64,000 nucleotides of DNA from Delphinus delphis (lineage: Eukaryota; Chordata; Mammalia; Artiodactyla; Delphinidae): NCBI RefSeq assembly GCF_949987515.2, contig NC_082692.2, positions 46,034,418-46,098,417 on the forward strand, written 5' to 3'. Below are positions 33,961-46,348 of the stretch, in pieces. Within the stretch, counting starts at the first letter, position 1, and each line of letters opens with the position of its first letter. The notes below the pieces were generated by a model. The model was given only the letters and a program-made list of their open reading frames with translations. It was not told the DNA's origin and did no database searches. Position numbers and translations under genes: made by a program.

Positions 33961-35879
33961 GAAAGCTTAGGCATGAAAGTTATCTTCAACATCTACAATG
34001 TTTATTTACAAGGTAAATTTCATCCTTGTTTATTTAAATACAATTCTAAAGCATTCTTAATGTATACCCCTCCTCCTTATTCAGTGTTTGAGATTTGAGA
34101 TTGAAATTTGTGAAATGTTGTAAATTGAAAAATGAATATTTTATGTGTAATATTAAATTATCAAATGAATGTTTAAATAAACCATATTGTTATTATTGTA
34201 TTTTACATACTATAATTTTTACTCATAGTTATATACCACATTGTGTTAAAACATGTGAGTACACCCCCAACAATATATTTTGTTTACTTCCTGTGTTGCC
34301 ATCTGAAGACACATCTCTGAGAGGTAGAAATTAGAGCTAGAGCTGTTGCTAGTCTATTTTTAATTTCATGTACTAACTAACTGAGAGTGAAGAGCTCTGT
34401 GTTTCAGTTACTTGGGTGTTTGGCACATGGTTCCAGAACTACACAGCAAGTGCTGAAGCATCACATAATTCTTCATTATTACTTGTGCCAATAGTAACTT
34501 TGCTTCATTAGTATGATAGGCTGTATAATATGAAATTAGAAATCATAACCCATGTTGGGCTTAGGCTTACCTCATTTTTATTTTCTTCTTTTAGAGTAAG
34601 GTAGTATATTTAACCTAATGGGAAAATTGTCAATTTCACAGTGTCATAAAAAGTTGCAAAATAAACATTTGGAAGACTAACTCTCGTTGCCAAAAAGCTG
34701 ATAACATTTTTTGTTTTGTTTTATGAATTCAGCAATAGAATCTAGCAAAGTGCTTAGAAGAGTATTTCCCTTTCTACACTCTGATTTATTGCAATTCAAA
34801 TAGAATACTAATGTTAGGTCAAAAGTGGAATTTATATTTTAAGGTAAAGTTGTAATGAGGAAAATTTAATTTATGAAGTGGCCCACCTGAATTTTCTCAA
34901 ATTAAAAAAAAAAAGCTCAGATTTATGAAAACTTTTGCAAGTTTTGATTATCTTTTGGGCTCTAATTTCAAAGTCTTGAAATAGTTTTTGATTTTACAGT
35001 TTCATACTAATTGTGCAGTTGACTTTATTATCAACATTTGATCATATATCCCATTATTTGATCTTGCTTTAGGTCAATCTGAATCTACTGAACTAGTTAA
35101 AGAAATGTTTTATTGTAAGATTCAATGTAGTCTTCAAAAATTCTCTCTGAAATTGACTATTAAAATGTGTAACTTTGGGGTTGATAAAAAAATTATAGTA
35201 TAAGACTCAAAAAAAGCACATAGTTTATTGGAACTTGGGAAACATTTTTCAAATGTTTGTCATTTTTATATTCGCAGTGATTCTGTACCTCAGCTATCAG
35301 ATATAATTGTGTTGATGGCATTATTAAGAACCTTTTATTGTTTAATATGTATAGAACTGTTTCTGGCTATACCCTGGGAAATGTATGGGGAAAGGCATTA
35401 AATTAACATACAACATTTTGCTGCCAACCAATATGTTGTCTAAGTAGACAGAAAAATTGCTGCAACCATATTTCACACGTGTGCAAAGAAGGTTGAGCCC
35501 ATTATGTCCTCTGAAATTATGACAGGATTTTCCTCCAATACACACCAGTGGGATACCGCACTCTAATCTTCACAAAAATTGAAATATTATGGAGAAACTA
35601 TCTCTATTTTTCCCCATTTCCATCCTTGCAAATGACTTACTTGAACTCTTGTCTTTCTGTAAGCTGTGGAAGACAGATCTGGGAAGAGCTTGTTCTGTGC
35701 TTCTAAAAACAGCCATATGAGGAAAATTGTTTTCTATTATATGAACAGTGTTCATGCATTAAGGAAAAATAATAGCTTAGCAATGAAGCTGAATAAAATG
35801 ATGCATGTGCATTTTGCTACTCTGGGCAGTGTAGGGAAGAGAGCCAGACCTAGTGGCCTTGAAGTCTGCAAATGAGACA
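33961..35879. other. KHDRBS2: Intron 2 sequence, nothing recognised
   Basis: AT-rich DNA with no named repeat, no supported exon. Confidence 0.4.
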
Positions 35880-36270
35880 GGACATGCAGACCTTGTGGTC
35901 TCCACCCAGGTCCCCTCTATGGCTCCATCCTGTTCTCTGACAGTTTCCTGCCCCACGATCTTCAGGACCATGCTTTTACTGATGACTCCCAATCCTTAAC
36001 TTCATCAGATATCTTTTCTTTATCTCCAGATTTATGTATTCATTATTTGACAGCTTCACCTGAATATTCCGGAGGTAACTCAACCTCAGCAAGACAAAAA
36101 CTAATGCTCTTTTCATTAGAATCTGCTCTCATTCTTTTGTTCCTGTTTCAATGAATGACACATCCATCCTCCTTGTTGCAAAGATAGAAATTTGGGTAGC
36201 ATCTTCAACTCTTGCTTTGACTTTCCCATGCTACTGGGTGGACCCTGTAGCTTTTACCCTGCTATGTTCA
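35880..36270 (+). mobile_element. L2 LINE fragment
   Basis: 'gacacatccatcctccttgt' and 'tagcatcttcaactcttgct' correspond to the L2 ORF2 block just before and inside the LGVILDSSLS motif. No tail follows. Confidence 0.5.
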
Positions 36271-36369
36271 TGGGCTCTAAATATGCAGTTTAAATAACTT
36301 GTTGTGGGCTGAAGATATTAATTTGTTTATCTCAGATCTGAGTTACATTCCTTGAGGTTGCTTGTCATG

Positions 36370-36409
36370 CACATGTTACTTCTCAGTCATTCCCCAGAAG
36401 TAACATGTG
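36370..36409. repeat. Perfect 14-bp inverted repeat (hairpin)
   Basis: cacatgttacttct (36370-36383) and agaagtaacatgtg (36396-36409) are exact reverse complements with a 12-nt loop. No repeat family recognised. Confidence 0.9.
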
Positions 36410-36724
36410 GAGGACAGCCCCGGTACTACCCACAGCCATTCTGTGCAAGCAGGCAGATGGCAAAGGAATCAGTGAATACAGAGAGGAACTGAGGTCAGGA
36501 CTTGATTATGGATTTTCCATCATCATTTCTAATTATATTTTAGACAGTCTCTGATGAAAATGCTACATCTTCGACTTTTTAAATAACCTGATTAAGTGAG
36601 TAATCATATATCACACTAAGAAGAGTTTTTATGTCATTTATATATTTTCTTGGGAGTCAACAGATTATTAAGTAAATAAAATAATGCCTTTCTAAAGCAA
36701 GATACTCAACTCCTTTTAATATGC

Positions 36725-36985
36725 ATGAGAACTAACATTTAGTGAATTCTTATTGAGTACCAGGCACTGTGCTAACTGCTTTAACTTGTGTTGTCTCAAT
36801 TAAACCTCACAGAAATCCCATGTGATAAGTCTTATTATTATTCCCATTTAACAGATGAAGACACAAGGCATAGAGAAGGAAAATATGTTGCCTAATCACA
36901 TAGCTATCGAGATATGGACGTAGGTCTCAAACCCAGGCACTTGGCTCCAGTCCACATGTTTATATTAGCTGCTCTATACAGTTGT
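36725..36985 (-). mobile_element. MIR SINE, antisense, well preserved
   Basis: Nearly complete reversed MIR: 'agtaccaggcactgtgctaa' (36756-36775), 'tcccatttaacagatgaaga' (36842-36861), and 'caaacccaggcacttggctc' (36929-36948). Confidence 0.85.
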
Positions 36986-37570
36986 ACACAGTTTTCATCT
37001 CTTCTTTTTACCCATATGATTAATATTTGTGGCATAAAATATATTTGATATATTTTAAATATGTGCATGCACATGCACAAACCATCTTCTTGTGCTAACA
37101 GGGACTTCAGTTCTCCCCCCATCAGCATGAGTGTCCTGCTGTCACTTTCTTCAGTGTTTGTTTAGATGACTTGTGTCTACAAGATGTGTGTCATTGTCCA
37201 TCTTAGATTATATAGGCCTGGAGACCAAATAGCATTTTTCTTTTCTATAATCTTAGAAATCTTTTTCTTCTTGTTTAAGATAATTTCTAAATGAAGCTCT
37301 ATTCATCACTGAAGAAGAAAATCTTAAATCTAGAAGCAACCTTATTATTTATTTTTTTAAAAAGCAGTATTTCAGTAATATTCCCAGAGAGAAAAAGATT
37401 AATTCTGGGACTGTGATTGTGAAACATAGAAATAGATGGGTTTTATGAGGCAGTATGTGAATTCTATTTGTTTTTTGTGCTAGATGAAGGGAAAGTATCT
37501 ATTGACTGTATAATAAGGGGCAAGTCTGACATAGTAAGTTCTCTTTTTCTTAATTTTAGCTATTAGTATT

Positions 37571-37610
37571 TTTTTAAATGGAAGTAGAGTTGATTTATAA
37601 TGTTGTGTTA
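37571..37610 (-). mobile_element. Very short L1 3' end, antisense (older)
   Basis: 'tttttaaatggaagtagagt' then 'tgatttataatgttgtgtta' is the last ~40 bp of an L1 3' UTR in antisense, resembling 42498-42543. It lies directly next to the younger insertion at 37623-37694. Confidence 0.55.
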
Positions 37611-37622
37611 AGATAGTAAGTT

Positions 37623-37694
37623 TTTTTTTTAACATCTTTATTGAGGTATAATTGCTTTACAATGGTGTGTTAGTTTCTGCTTTATAACAAAGTG
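37623..37694 (-). mobile_element. 72-bp L1 insertion with 13-bp target duplication
   Basis: Poly-T, then the antisense of the L1 3' end ('tttattgaggtataattgct', 'gtgtgttagtttctgcttta'). Flanks aagatagtaagtt at 37610-37622 and 37695-37707 are identical. This proves that it is a complete, extremely 5'-truncated L1 insertion. Confidence 0.92.
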
Positions 37695-37707
37695 AAGATA
37701 GTAAGTT

Positions 37708-38334
37708 CTTATACCCAATTTAGAGATGAGAAAACCCAAGCTAAGGGAAATTAATTACGTATCTTGGGATTCCATCAATACTGTGTAGCTAAACCAGAAT
37801 GTGAGGGTCTGAGTCTAGAGCCCATTTGTGCTCCCTCCCCTCCCCTGCTGCCTTGTAAGGAAAGATGCAGGTGAAATCACTGCAGGGGACGGGGGGGTGA
37901 GGGCAGAATGAAAGTTACCCAGTGAAGCTGAAAATTTGTTCTAGGAAAATTGAGACCAAATTAAGATCAAGCATGAATTATAAAGATGTATTATCTTTAT
38001 CTGATGTAACAATAAGATAGAGATCTGTCAGTTGCTTACAGAACTATAAATTAAAATCATTAACATACTGATTTGATGTCTCTTTTATTAAAAAAAAAAA
38101 CAATAACTGGGTTCTGGGAATAGAAAGACTTCTACGACCAGCCCTAGATCCTAAAGGACTAACAAACTCCTTGTGGGAAAAGCAGCTTATACACTGAAGC
38201 AAAATACCCAAGTAAGTGAAGAGAGAGGAACCAGCATTTTTTATTAGGGTGCTTTGAAAATTGTTCATTTAGAGCAAATACTTTTCTAAATAATTCAGAT
38301 TTCAATATTAATGGGACATCATTTGGAAAGAAAG
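37708..38334. other. KHDRBS2: Intron 2 sequence, nothing recognised
   Basis: No named repeat or supported exon. Confidence 0.4.
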
Positions 38335-38595
38335 GGCAGCTTATGGTTTGGTGTTTAGGTACTGAAATGGGACTGCTTGGAATGCAAGTACCACTCTAGC
38401 ACAGATGCTAGCAAGGGGCTGCCCTTCCCATGTCAGTGACCTGTGACCATCTCTAAGACAGGGAAATAGTAGCACCAACCTCACAGGCTTTTCTTTTCTT
38501 TTGTTATAAATTAAATGAGAAAAAGCATATCAAACATTTAACACAACTTCTAGACTGTGGTAAGCAAGCTCCCAATGTGTGCTATAATTTCTAAA
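38335..38595 (+). mobile_element. MIR SINE relic
   Basis: 'gcttatggtttggtgtttag' then 'atctctaagacagggaaata', 'caacctcacaggctt', ending 'aacatttaacacaacttcta': order and spacing of MIR in sense. Confidence 0.65.
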
Positions 38596-38874
38596 GATTT
38601 TTTAAACATCTTTCAAGCATGATCTCTGTATCAACTGCCACATGGTGGCAGCACACATATCACCAGGGCTATTGCTGACCAACCACATTTACTCCCCTAC
38701 ATGTGAGCCTGGAAGGTGGCCTCAAATGAAGCAGCCCAGTATAGCTGGATTGAATGTACTGTTTCCCCTTTTCTAGGAAGCGGTTAGCGGGGTCTTGCCC
38801 CGACCCCAGGGGGAAGCTGTTTTTACCATGGATATGGAGTGGAGAAAGGAAGATTAGTGTGGATTCAGGATGAA

Positions 38875-39090
38875 CTGCATGCCAGCCACAGAGCTAAATG
38901 CTTCTCATCTTTTGTCTCATTCAGTCTTTTCAACAATTTATGATGTAAACACTATAACTTCACTTTACATGTGAAAGAGAAAAATTGAATTCAGTTGAGT
39001 TAGATAGATTGCTTACCATCAGTGCTAGGACACGTTAGATGTAAAAGGTTAGAACACAGCTTTATCTAACTCAACAGGCCTGTAGGGATG
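38875..39090 (-). mobile_element. MIR SINE relic, antisense
   Basis: 'catgccagccacagagctaa' followed by 'tcattcagtcttttcaacaa' and 'cttcactttacatgtgaaag' matches reversed MIR. Confidence 0.65.
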
Positions 39091-39299
39091 AAAGTGCTGG
39101 TGGTAGGTAGCCTTTATCACAGTGTTTCTGGTGTACCTTTAATGGAGGTTATGTTTTTAATCCTTTTTTTCTTTTTTTACTATTACTTATTCAGTAAGTT
39201 CTTACATGCTGCACCATGTTATACTTAGCTTTACAAGAACAGATGTTTGTTGAATTCTTAGAAAGTGCTTTATTTGTATTATATCAGTTATATTCCCCA

Positions 39300-39650
39300 T
39301 AAGTTAATGTATTTAATAAATATTTGTCGAGAAAATTACTTTTGCCATGTACTACGCTAGACAGTGGAACTACAAATACCAGTAGTAATACTTGTTTTTT
39401 AAATACTCACTTTTCCTTGAAAGAGCTTTCTGCTTGGGAAATAGACAGATAAGCAGACCCTACAGCACAGTGTGGACCGCAGGTGAGCTGCAGGGGGTTG
39501 GAAGCATGGAAGGTAGCCCCAGTGCAGGACTCCAGAGTAAGCAAAGGCTCCTCAGAGGGTCTGAAAGGGATTTAAGACATTGGTGAATTAACATGTGCAG
39601 AGGGAGGGACAGGGGAGAGGCAGTGAGGAAGGGGTAAGATTCTTCTGGAT
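39300..39650 (-). mobile_element. Probable L2 3' end, antisense
   Basis: 'tttaataaatatttgtcgag' followed by 'catgtactacgctagacagt' is the complement of an L2 tail (ataaatgtttgttga... ctggcacatagtaggtgct), followed by the purine-rich region typical of antisense L2. Confidence 0.45.
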
Positions 39651-39729
39651 GTCACAAGTGAACACCCAGAGGCCTGTTGGTGCTGTGATGTTAAAGCAAT
39701 TTTGACTGAAAAGAGAGGATTTACCTTTT

Positions 39730-39945
39730 TTAGTTCTCACAATGGCCCCTGTGCTTACTTATGTTGTCACACTTACCACACTGCATGCACTGTGAACATC
39801 TGTTAACGTACAGTTTCTTGTCTCCAGGACTTGTGGGCTTCTCAAGTCTAAGGATGCCCTTTACCTCCTTCCTCTTAGTGCTGAGCAGGGTCCATGTTCA
39901 TAAGGGGCAGTGAGCTGTGCCTTGGTGGATTAATTTATATCCATG
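39730..39945 (+). mobile_element. L2 3' end, sense
   Basis: 'cacacttaccacactgcatg' then 'tcttgtctccaggacttgtg' and 'gtgctgagcagggtccatgt' follow the L2 3' UTR order (stop-codon-distal region, cluster of 'ctccttgagggcaggg'). Confidence 0.5.
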
Positions 39946-42484
39946 TCATGGGCCTTGCTGTTTATATTGGTAAATAATAAGAACTAGAGATTTAATCTAT
40001 GGTCAGAGAATAGACTGTTTAAAAAGAAGACACCAGGATGTTGGGTTTTTTTGTATATTGGCTATAATCAAAAAGTATGCCCCAAGATAATCCAGTTACA
40101 AACAACTTTTTATTAATTTCCAAAGTCAATTTATGAAGTCAGTCTGTTCTGTAAATGTTAATAATAAAAATGTATCTAAACCCATTTGCCATGAATGAAT
40201 AGTACTTACAATTCCAGTTTACTTTCTTCAGAACATTTAACATTTTCTTTATATGCTGTGGAGCCTGTCTGTCCTTGTATATTTGCTCCTAGTTCCACAA
40301 TGGTAACACTTGTAAGAGCTTTGTGTTAGCCTTTCACATGCAGGCTTTTAGTGCTGAAATGAATTACTTAGTCACCAGATGTTTGACCTCCTCAGACACC
40401 AGGAATAGGGAAAAGCAAAGAACCCTTGGTGTAAAGAAAAAAGATGCTGTCAGCATTATCACACACAGACACACCCCTTCTTAACAGGACACTGTAAGTG
40501 ATTAATCATTACATTTATCATCCCCTCCAGACACTGTACTTTCCATATGATCCTGAGACCCTCTCAGAAACGTTGGCACTTCCTAGTGTTTGAGAATTAT
40601 TTGAGTTCTTTGTTATTATGCATCCCTTTTTTAACATAGTATTACTGTAAAAGACCTTTGAGTAGCAGCTTCTTTCGCGGTGTCTTGAAAGAATCACAGC
40701 TATGGCCTTACCTAATTGAAAAAAGAAGAAACCCTGATGGAACTGATCAAAGTGAAATTAAGCAGCATCCAATGACCAGTGACTTATGGGAAGTGGGATA
40801 TTTTCTCTTTCTCTCTCTTTTTAAAAGATACAATGTAATTTATAAGATAAGAAAATACTAGCTTACCAAACATACTTCTATTTTTGACAGGTTTAAGGAA
40901 GATCTTCTGCTTAGTAAAACATTTCTGGGAAGAGGTAGAAAAAAAATCTTGCTTACTTCAGATTGGGCCATCTCCAAAGTCTTTGAATTCCTAGGATCGA
41001 TTGTTCTTGGGAAGTTGAGGCAACATAGTGCAAACTTCTAAACTCAAGGGACTAGACAACTCCATAGGCAAGAATAACTGACAGATGCCCGAAGTGTAAT
41101 CGCTGAAGAGGAACCAATCTGAGGGCTAGATAAGTGTGCATATGGTCTTGTGACTGTCCTTTTGTAGATCTTATATTGTAAAGCATTTTTAATAGGAAGA
41201 GATCTCAATAGTCGAGTGTAAATATAACTGCTTGGGGTGTGCACTTGTGCATAAAAATGTAGCCTCTTACAGTGAGAACATCACCAAATTCACTAGTCAA
41301 AGGCTGGGGGCCCTTAACCAGTGGAGAACCCTATGCTTAATCATTATACAAAAAATTTTGTATCTGCATGTGAATTTGTCTACTGATATTTGAAAAAGTT
41401 AGCATTGTCATAGATGTGTAGACATGTCATTTTTCTTAACCCTTGAATAGGGGCTGGTGCAGAGGAGATAAATTGTGCTTCTCTGCTACAGGGGCACAGT
41501 GCTGTGCTTAGTCCCATGCTGAATTACGGTAATCAATTTGGAAATAATTGTGAAAGGTGTAATTATGATTTAGGAGACAGCTTTCTTTTGGTCACTTCAC
41601 ACATGTTGACACATAAATGGAGTTTTTGTGCATGTGCCCCCTTTTTCTTAAGGATAACAATTGATTACTCTGTGGATAAAAGACATTGACAGTAAAATGA
41701 AAGCATTGGAATAGAGGATATATTTTACAGGAATGTGAATCAAGTCTGTAGAAACTTATGTATAAGCCGTACTCCCAAGTTGAAAAAAGCATGTAAGGGA
41801 AGCTTTAAACCTTTTTATTTTCTTTTTTTAAAATATATTTATAAAGTAGTTACTTAAAGGCAAGACTTAATGAAGTAAGGAATAGCTGAGAAAACAGTCA
41901 GCAAGCAGTGATTTCTTCAAAGTTTTGTTTTGTTTAGGTGTTTGGGACACTGGTCATCCAAGGTACAATTTTGGATGACCTAAGAATTTAGGGAGAGATT
42001 TTGGAAACTGAGATAATGAGGAAAGTTTAAAAACTTCAGAGGACTTTTTTCTTTTTCTGGGAAGTATTAATTCATAATAATCAATGACTCTTTGAGGGTA
42101 GTAGCCATGCAATTTTGCTTTGTGGGTCAAATAAAGGAGAAGTTACATGATAATTTTCAAGGGGAGAAGTATGCATATGGAATATCTGAGAACAGAGGTG
42201 TGGTAGAGACCCAGAAAAAACAGGTACCGGTTTCATTATTTCATCAACATAATTACTAGCATAACCCATTTGAGCATCCTTTGCTGGCTTAAAAATATGG
42301 AAACTGAAGGGAAGATGAGTTTCTGAATAGGATGGAAGAAATAATGCAAAATTAACCCTCCAAAACCAAAAGCAGTACAGTGAGAGGAAGGTCCCAGATG
42401 TGAGAGCCTGGAGAGGGAAAGGATAAACTAGGAAGGGAAAAGACAGAGAACGCTGCACCATAGATGCAGCATGGTAAGTAGGAA
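39946..42484. other. KHDRBS2: Intron 2 sequence, nothing recognised
   Basis: About 2.5 kb without a named repeat or supported exon. Small open frames exist but none shows a family motif. Confidence 0.4.
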
Positions 42485-45400
42485 TTTCCTTTTTTCTAAT
42501 TTTAATTTTTATTGGAGTATAGTTGATTTCCAGTGTTGTGTTAGTTTCAGATGTACAGCAAAGTGAATCAGTTATACATATACGTATATCCACTCTTTTT
42601 TAGATTCTTTTCCCATATAGGCCATTACAGTGTGTTGAATTCCCTGTACTATACAGTAGGACCTTGATAGTTATCTATTTTTTATATAGTAGTGTCTGTA
42701 TCCCAATCTCCCAATTTATCTCTCCCCCCTTACCCACTGGTAACCATAAGTTTTCTACATCCGTGGTTCTACTTCTGTTTTGTAAATAAGTTCAGTTGTA
42801 CCCTTTTTGTAGATTCTACATATAAGGGATATCATATGATATTTGTCTTTCTCTGTCTGACTTACTTCACTCTATGACAGTCTCTAGGTCCACCCATGTT
42901 GATGCAAATGGCATTATTTTGTTCTTTTTTATGACTGAGTAATATTCCATTGTATATATGTACAACAATTTCTTTATCCATTCCTCTGTTGATAGACATT
43001 TATTGTTTCCATGTCTTGGCTATTGTAAATAGTGCTACAGTGAACATTGGGGTGCATGCATCTTTTCAAATTATGGTTTTCTCTGGGTATATGCCGAAGA
43101 GTGGGATTGCTGGGTCAAATGGTAGCTTTACTTTTAGAGTTTTGAGGAACCTCCATACTGTTCTCTACAGTGGCTGTACCAATTTACATTCCCACCAAAA
43201 GGGTAGGAGGGTTCCCTTTTCTCTACACCCTCTCCAGCATTTACTGTTTGTAGATTTTTTGATGATGGCCATTCTGACTGGTATAAGGTGACACTTCATT
43301 GTAGTTTTGATTAGAATTTCTTTAATAATTAGTGATGTTGAGCATCTTTTCATGTGCTGTTTGGCCATCTGTATGTCTTCTTTGGAGAAATGTCTATTTA
43401 GGTCTTCCACCCATTTTTTGATTGGGTTGTATATTTTTTTGATATTGAGTAACATGAGCTGTTTCTATATTTTGGAGATTAATCCCTTGTCAGTTGCTTC
43501 ATTTGCAAATATTTTCTCCCATTCTGAAGGTTGTCTTTTTGTTTTGTTTATGGTTTCCTTTGCTGTGCAAAAGCTTGTAAGTTTAATTAGACCCATTTGT
43601 TTACTTTTGTTATTTTCATTACTCTAAGAGGTAGATCAAAAGAGATCTTGCTGAAATTTTTGTCAAATAGTGTTCTGCCTATGTTTTCTTCTAAGAGTTT
43701 TATAGTTTCTGGCCTTACATTTAGGTCTTTAATCCATTCTGAGTTTATTTTTGTGTACGGTGTTAGGAGGTGTTCTAATTTCACTCTTTTACATGTAGCT
43801 GTCCAGTTTTCCCCCCACCACTTATTGAAGAGACTGTCTTTTCTCCATTGTATATTCGTGCCTCCTTTGTCATAGATTAGGTGACCATAGGTGCATGTGT
43901 TTATCTCTGGACTTTCTATCCTGTTCCATTGATCTATAGTTCCCTTTTTGTTCCAGTACCATACTGTTTTGTTTACAGTAGCTTTGTAGTATAATCTGAT
44001 GTCAGGGAGCCTGATTCTTCTTGCTGTGTTTTTTCTTTCTCAAGGTTGCTTTGGCTATTTGGTGTCTTTTGTGGTTCCATACAATTTGTGAAATTTTTTA
44101 TTCTAGTCTGTAAAAAATGTCATTGGCAATTTGATAGGGATTGCATTGAATCTGTAGATTGCTTTGGATAGTAGTCATTTTCACAATATTGATTCTTCCT
44201 ATCCAAGAACGTGGTATATCTCTCCATCTGTTTGTGTCATCTTTGATTATTTTCATCAGCATCTTATAGTTTTCTGAGTACAGGTTTTTGCCTCCTTAGG
44301 TAGGTTTATTCCTATCTATTTTTTTTTTGATGCAATGATAAATGGGATTGTTTCCTTAATTTCTCTTTCTGATCTTTTGCTGTTAGTATATAGCAATGCA
44401 AGAGCTTTCTGTGTATTAATTTTGTATCCTGCAACTTTACCTAATTCATTGGTGAGCTCTAAGAGTTTTCTGGTAGAATCTTTAGGATTTTCTATGTGTA
44501 GCATCATGGCATCTGCAAACAGTGACAGTTTTTTTTTTGTTTGTTTGTTTTAACATCGTTATTGGAGTATAATTGCTTTACAATGGTGTGTTAGTTTCTG
44601 CTTTATAACAAAGTGAATCAGTTATACATATACATATATCCCCATATCTCTTCTCTCTTGCAACTCCCTCCCTCTCACCCTCCCTATCCCACCCCGCTAG
44701 GTGGTCACAAAGCACCAAGCTGTTATCCCTGTGCTATGCAGCTGCTTCCCACTAGCTATCTATTTTACATTTGGTAGTATATATGTGTCCATGCCACTCT
44801 CTCACTTACTCTCAGCTTACCCTTCCCCCTCCCAATATCCTCAAGTCCATTCTCTAGTAGGTCTGCGTCTTTATACTTGTCTTGACCCTATGTTCTTCAT
44901 GACCTTTTTTTTTCTCTTAGATTCCATATATATATGTGTTAGCATACAGTATTTGTTTTTCTCTTTCTGACTTACTTCACTCTGTATGACAGATTCTAGG
45001 TCCATCCACCTCACTACAAATAACTCAATTTTGTTTCTTTTCATGGCTGAGTAATATTCCATTGTATATCTGTGCCACATCTTCTTTATCTATTCATCTG
45101 TTGATGAACACTTAGGTTGCTTCCACGTCCTGGCTATTGTAAATAGAGCTGCAGTGAACATTTTGGTACATGACTCTTTTTGAATTATGGTTTTCTCAGG
45201 GTGTATGCCCAGTACTGGGATTGCTGGGTTGTATGGTAGTTCTATTTTTAGTTTTTTAAGGAGCATCCATATTGTTCTCCATAGTGGCCGTATCAATTCA
45301 CATTCCCACCAACAGTGCAAGAAGGTTCCCTTTTCTCCACACCCTCTCCAGCTTTATTGTTTGTAGATTTTTTGATGATGGCCATTCTGACCGGTGTGAG

Positions 45401-46315
45401 ATGATATCTCATTGTAGTTTTCTAATGTTTACTGATGTTGAGCATTCTTTCATGTGTTGGTTGGCAATCTGTATATCTTCTTTGGGGAAATGTCTATTTA
45501 GGTCTTCTGCCCATTTTTGGATTGGGTTGTTTGTTTTTATGATATTGAGCTGCATGAACTGCTTGTAAATTTTGGAGGTTAATCCTTTGTCAGTTGTTTC
45601 ATTTGAAAATATTTTCTTCCATTCTGAGGGTTGTCTTTTCATTTTGTTTATGGTTTCCTTTGCTGTGCAAAAGCTTTTAAGTTTCATTAGGTCCCATTTG
45701 TGTGTTTTTTTTTTTTTTAATTTCCATTTCTCTAGGAGGTGAGTCAAAAAGGATCTTGCTGTGATTTATGTCATAGAGTGTTCTGCCTTTGTTTTCCTCT
45801 AAGACTTTAATAGTGTCTGGCCTTACATTTAGGTCTTTAATCCATTTTGAGTTTATTTTTGTGTATAGTGTTAGGGAGTGTTCTAATTTCATTCTTTTAC
45901 ATGTAGCTGTCCAGTTTTCCCAGCACCACTTATTGAAGAGGCTTTCTTTTCTCCATTGTATATTCTTGCCTCCTTTATCAAAGATAAGATGAACATATGT
46001 GTGTGGGTTTATCTCTGGGCTTTCTATCCTGTTCCATTGATCTATCTTTCTGTTTTTGTGCCAGTACCATACTGTCTTGATTGCTGAACAGTGACAGTTT
46101 TACTTCTTTTCCAGTTTGGATTCCTTTTATTTCCTTTTCTTCTCTGATTGCCTAGGACTTCCCAGGCTAGGACTTCCAAGACTCTGTTGAATAATAGTGG
46201 CAAGAGTGGACATCCTTGTCTTCTTCCTGATCTTAGAGGAAATGTTTTCAGTTTTTTCCCATTGAGTATGATGTTTGCTGTGGCTTTGTCATGTATGGCC
46301 TTTATTATCTTGAGT
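42485..46315 (-). mobile_element. 5'-truncated L1, antisense, interrupted by a second L1
   Basis: From poly-T-like start through antisense 3' UTR ('gtatagttgatttccagtgt'), ORF2 C-terminus and thumb to the reverse-transcriptase core. It resumes at about 46087 after the nested element and ends near 46315 in the reverse-transcriptase domain ('catggcctttattatcttga' type block). Next to the nested insertion the active-site codons read FADAMM in place of FADDMI, so this copy was probably already dead or decayed later. Confidence 0.92.
44533..46086 (-). mobile_element. Nested 5'-truncated L1, antisense, with 15-bp duplication
   Basis: Poly-T/GTTT tail, antisense 3' UTR ('gagtataattgctttacaat') and ORF2 C-terminal half, ending at 'taccatactgtcttgattgc'. 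The host L1 sequence aacagtgacagtttt is duplicated at 44518-44532 and 46087-46101. Its 3' UTR differs from that of the outer element and resembles the L1 tail at 37623-37694, so it is a younger subfamily. Confidence 0.95.
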
Positions 46316-46348
46316 AGTAGGGGTGTTTGTTTCAAAAGAAATAATAAC

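Noticed and set aside
37571..37610. Claim of a target duplication for the older 40-bp L1 end
   Set aside because: No matching flank found; only the younger neighbour has clear duplications.
42081..42593. 170-codon open frame on the minus strand
   Set aside because: It begins in the antisense L1 3' end (42485 on) and runs into unrelated intron. No family motif and no splice support.
42476..46330. Target duplication agtagg around the outer antisense L1
   Set aside because: Only six bases match and position is uncertain at the 5' end, so chance is likely.
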